A stretch of DNA of 5,240 nt, taken from Candidatus Omnitrophota bacterium (GTDB lineage Bacteria; Omnitrophota; Gorgyraeia; Gorgyraeales; Gorgyraeaceae). The stretch lies in the NCBI GenBank assembly GCA_026387215.1, contig JAPLMC010000054.1, positions 1 to 5,240 of the forward strand, in the 5' to 3' direction. This document shows positions 4,568-5,240 of this stretch, piece after piece. Numbering within the stretch: the stretch's first letter is position 1; each line of letters opens with the position of its first letter. The notes under the pieces were generated by a model. It saw nothing but the letters and a program-made list of their open reading frames with translations, was not told the DNA's origin and searched no databases. The position numbers were made by a program, and so were the translations under genes.

Positions 4568-5240
4568 ATGGGTAATATTAGCGTAAAGTGGCAGTTGATA
4601 ATCATATGTGTTTTATTAGTAGCGCTCCCTGTAATTACATTAGGCGTATTGAGTTTTAATAGCTCAAAGCAAACCATATTAAATAATACTGAAGAGGCAT
4701 TAAAGATTCAATGCATTAATTGGTCTATTGTGACGCAATTATATTATGATTTAATCGAGGAGAATAAGCGCGTAGCTAAAGATACAACAGAGAGGATAAT
4801 CGTTTCTCAGGCATCCAAAGTTTCACAGCTGATACAAAACCATTTTAAGGAAGATTTGATTACTACCGCGTTAAAGGAGCCTTTTTTACGCGTTAGAAAA
4901 AATGAGAAGAATATGCTTCTCAATATATTTAGCATAGATGGATTTAATATGTATGCTGAACAGCTGGATTTAGCTGTCAAAGATATTCAAAAAATTATTG
5001 ATGAGGCCACATTAAAAAATATAGACACTAAATTAGCAAAGATAGCTTTGTCAGAATATATTCGAAAAATAAATGATATAAAATTAATAAAAGGGCAAGA
5101 TATGCCCGTGGCATTAAGTGAAGAGGTAGATATTGCAGATGGAGTTTTAGATAAGGAATTTTCAAAATTGGCAGAGGAACTATCCGATGAAAGATGGAAG
5201 GAATTATTGGCGTCTTCTGTTATAGGCCAGACAGGGTATA
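4568..5240 (+). CDS. Membrane sensor/receptor with Cache-like extracytoplasmic domain (3'-truncated by window edge)
   Basis: The frame is open from ATG 4568 to the window end, giving the first 224 residues. Residues about 8-30 are a membrane helix (QLIIICVLLVALPVITLGVL) after a short basic N-terminus, the usual signal anchor of chemoreceptors and sensor kinases. A long helical region outside the membrane follows (about 31-215: EEALKIQCINWSIVTQLYYD, then ENKRVAKDTTERIIVSQASK and so on). The last visible residues, IGQTGY (219-224), match the 'igkTGY.fv.d' strand that opens the ligand-binding core of Cache domains. The arrangement fits a double Cache (Cache_3-Cache_2-like) receptor. The output module, whether chemotaxis signalling, kinase, cyclase or phosphatase, lies beyond the window. 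It begins 9 bases after the PAS gene with only a weak AGG (4557-4559) in front, so it is probably translated together with that gene. Sensor identity is likely; type and ligand are open. Confidence 0.72.
   Translation, partial: MGNISVKWQLIIICVLLVALPVITLGVLSFNSSKQTILNNTEEALKIQCINWSIVTQLYYDLIEENKRVAKDTTERIIVSQASKVSQLIQNHFKEDLITTALKEPFLRVRKNEKNMLLNIFSIDGFNMYAEQLDLAVKDIQKIIDEATLKNIDTKLAKIALSEYIRKINDIKLIKGQDMPVALSEEVDIADGVLDKEFSKLAEELSDERWKELLASSVIGQTGY

Larger units (their letters stand above)
2..5240 (+). other. Probable single operon: peptidase, c, b-delta, alpha, gamma, PAS, Cache sensor
   Basis: All seven genes point the same way. The successive junctions are a 12-base gap, a 14-base gap, an 8-base overlap, a 13-base overlap, a 1-base gap and a 9-base gap. 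No junction leaves room for a promoter plus terminator, and no hairpin followed by a T-run was seen. Internal promoters inside coding sequence cannot be excluded by eye. Confidence 0.65.

Noticed and set aside
1..5240. CRISPR array, tRNA/rRNA, insertion sequence or phage genes
   Set aside because: Nearly every base lies in the seven co-directional genes; no regularly spaced repeats, RNA gene landmarks, transposase motifs or terminal inverted repeats were seen.

Overview
The window is a tightly packed, single-strand (+) gene cluster of low G+C (by eye about 35-40%). It contains seven coding regions, two of them cut by the window edges. There is no intergenic gap longer than about 14 bases, and I saw no RNA gene, mobile element, CRISPR array, terminator or obvious promoter. 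The compact layout, Lys/Glu/Ile-rich proteins and divergent ATP synthase subunits suggest an anaerobic or environmental bacterium known mainly from metagenomes. A lineage such as Omnitrophota or a related PVC-type group would fit, but that is a weak inference; only 'bacterial' is firm.

Layout: (1) 2-409, the C-terminal part of a gluzincin-type zinc metallopeptidase (HEMGH plus a downstream Glu), resembling the peptidase MA family. (2) 422-3747, four F-type ATPase genes in the order c, b (with a delta-like C-terminal domain), alpha, gamma. (3) 3749-4558, a membrane-anchored PAS protein with a coiled-coil tail and no output domain. (4) 4568-5240 and beyond, the N-terminal part of a membrane sensor that looks like a Cache-type ligand-binding receptor.

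The ATPase block is the centre of interest. The order c-b-alpha-gamma matches the tail of the 'alternate' or N-ATPase operon (D-C-Q-R-B-E-F-A-G). As in that type there is no separate delta gene, and the b subunit is long (251 aa) with a C-terminal delta/OSCP-like region. Subunits a, beta and epsilon are absent from the window, and the gene just upstream of c is the peptidase, so at least on this side the operon is split or rearranged. All four subunits keep core functional residues: the c carboxylate E54, the alpha P-loop lysine, the alpha interface arginine, and the gamma coiled-coil ends. Several usually conserved positions have changed: the alpha P-loop Gln, the alpha IGQK segment, the alpha N-terminal delta-binding helix, the gamma C-terminal RQxxxT motif, and the c-ring glycine repeat with its Na+ ligands. 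The simplest reading is a working but strongly divergent rotary ATPase whose remaining subunits are encoded elsewhere.

Spacing (8- and 13-base overlaps, gaps of 1 to 14 bases) suggests that the whole run, including the two sensor-like genes, is one transcriptional unit. Any functional link between the sensors and the ATPase is inference from position only.
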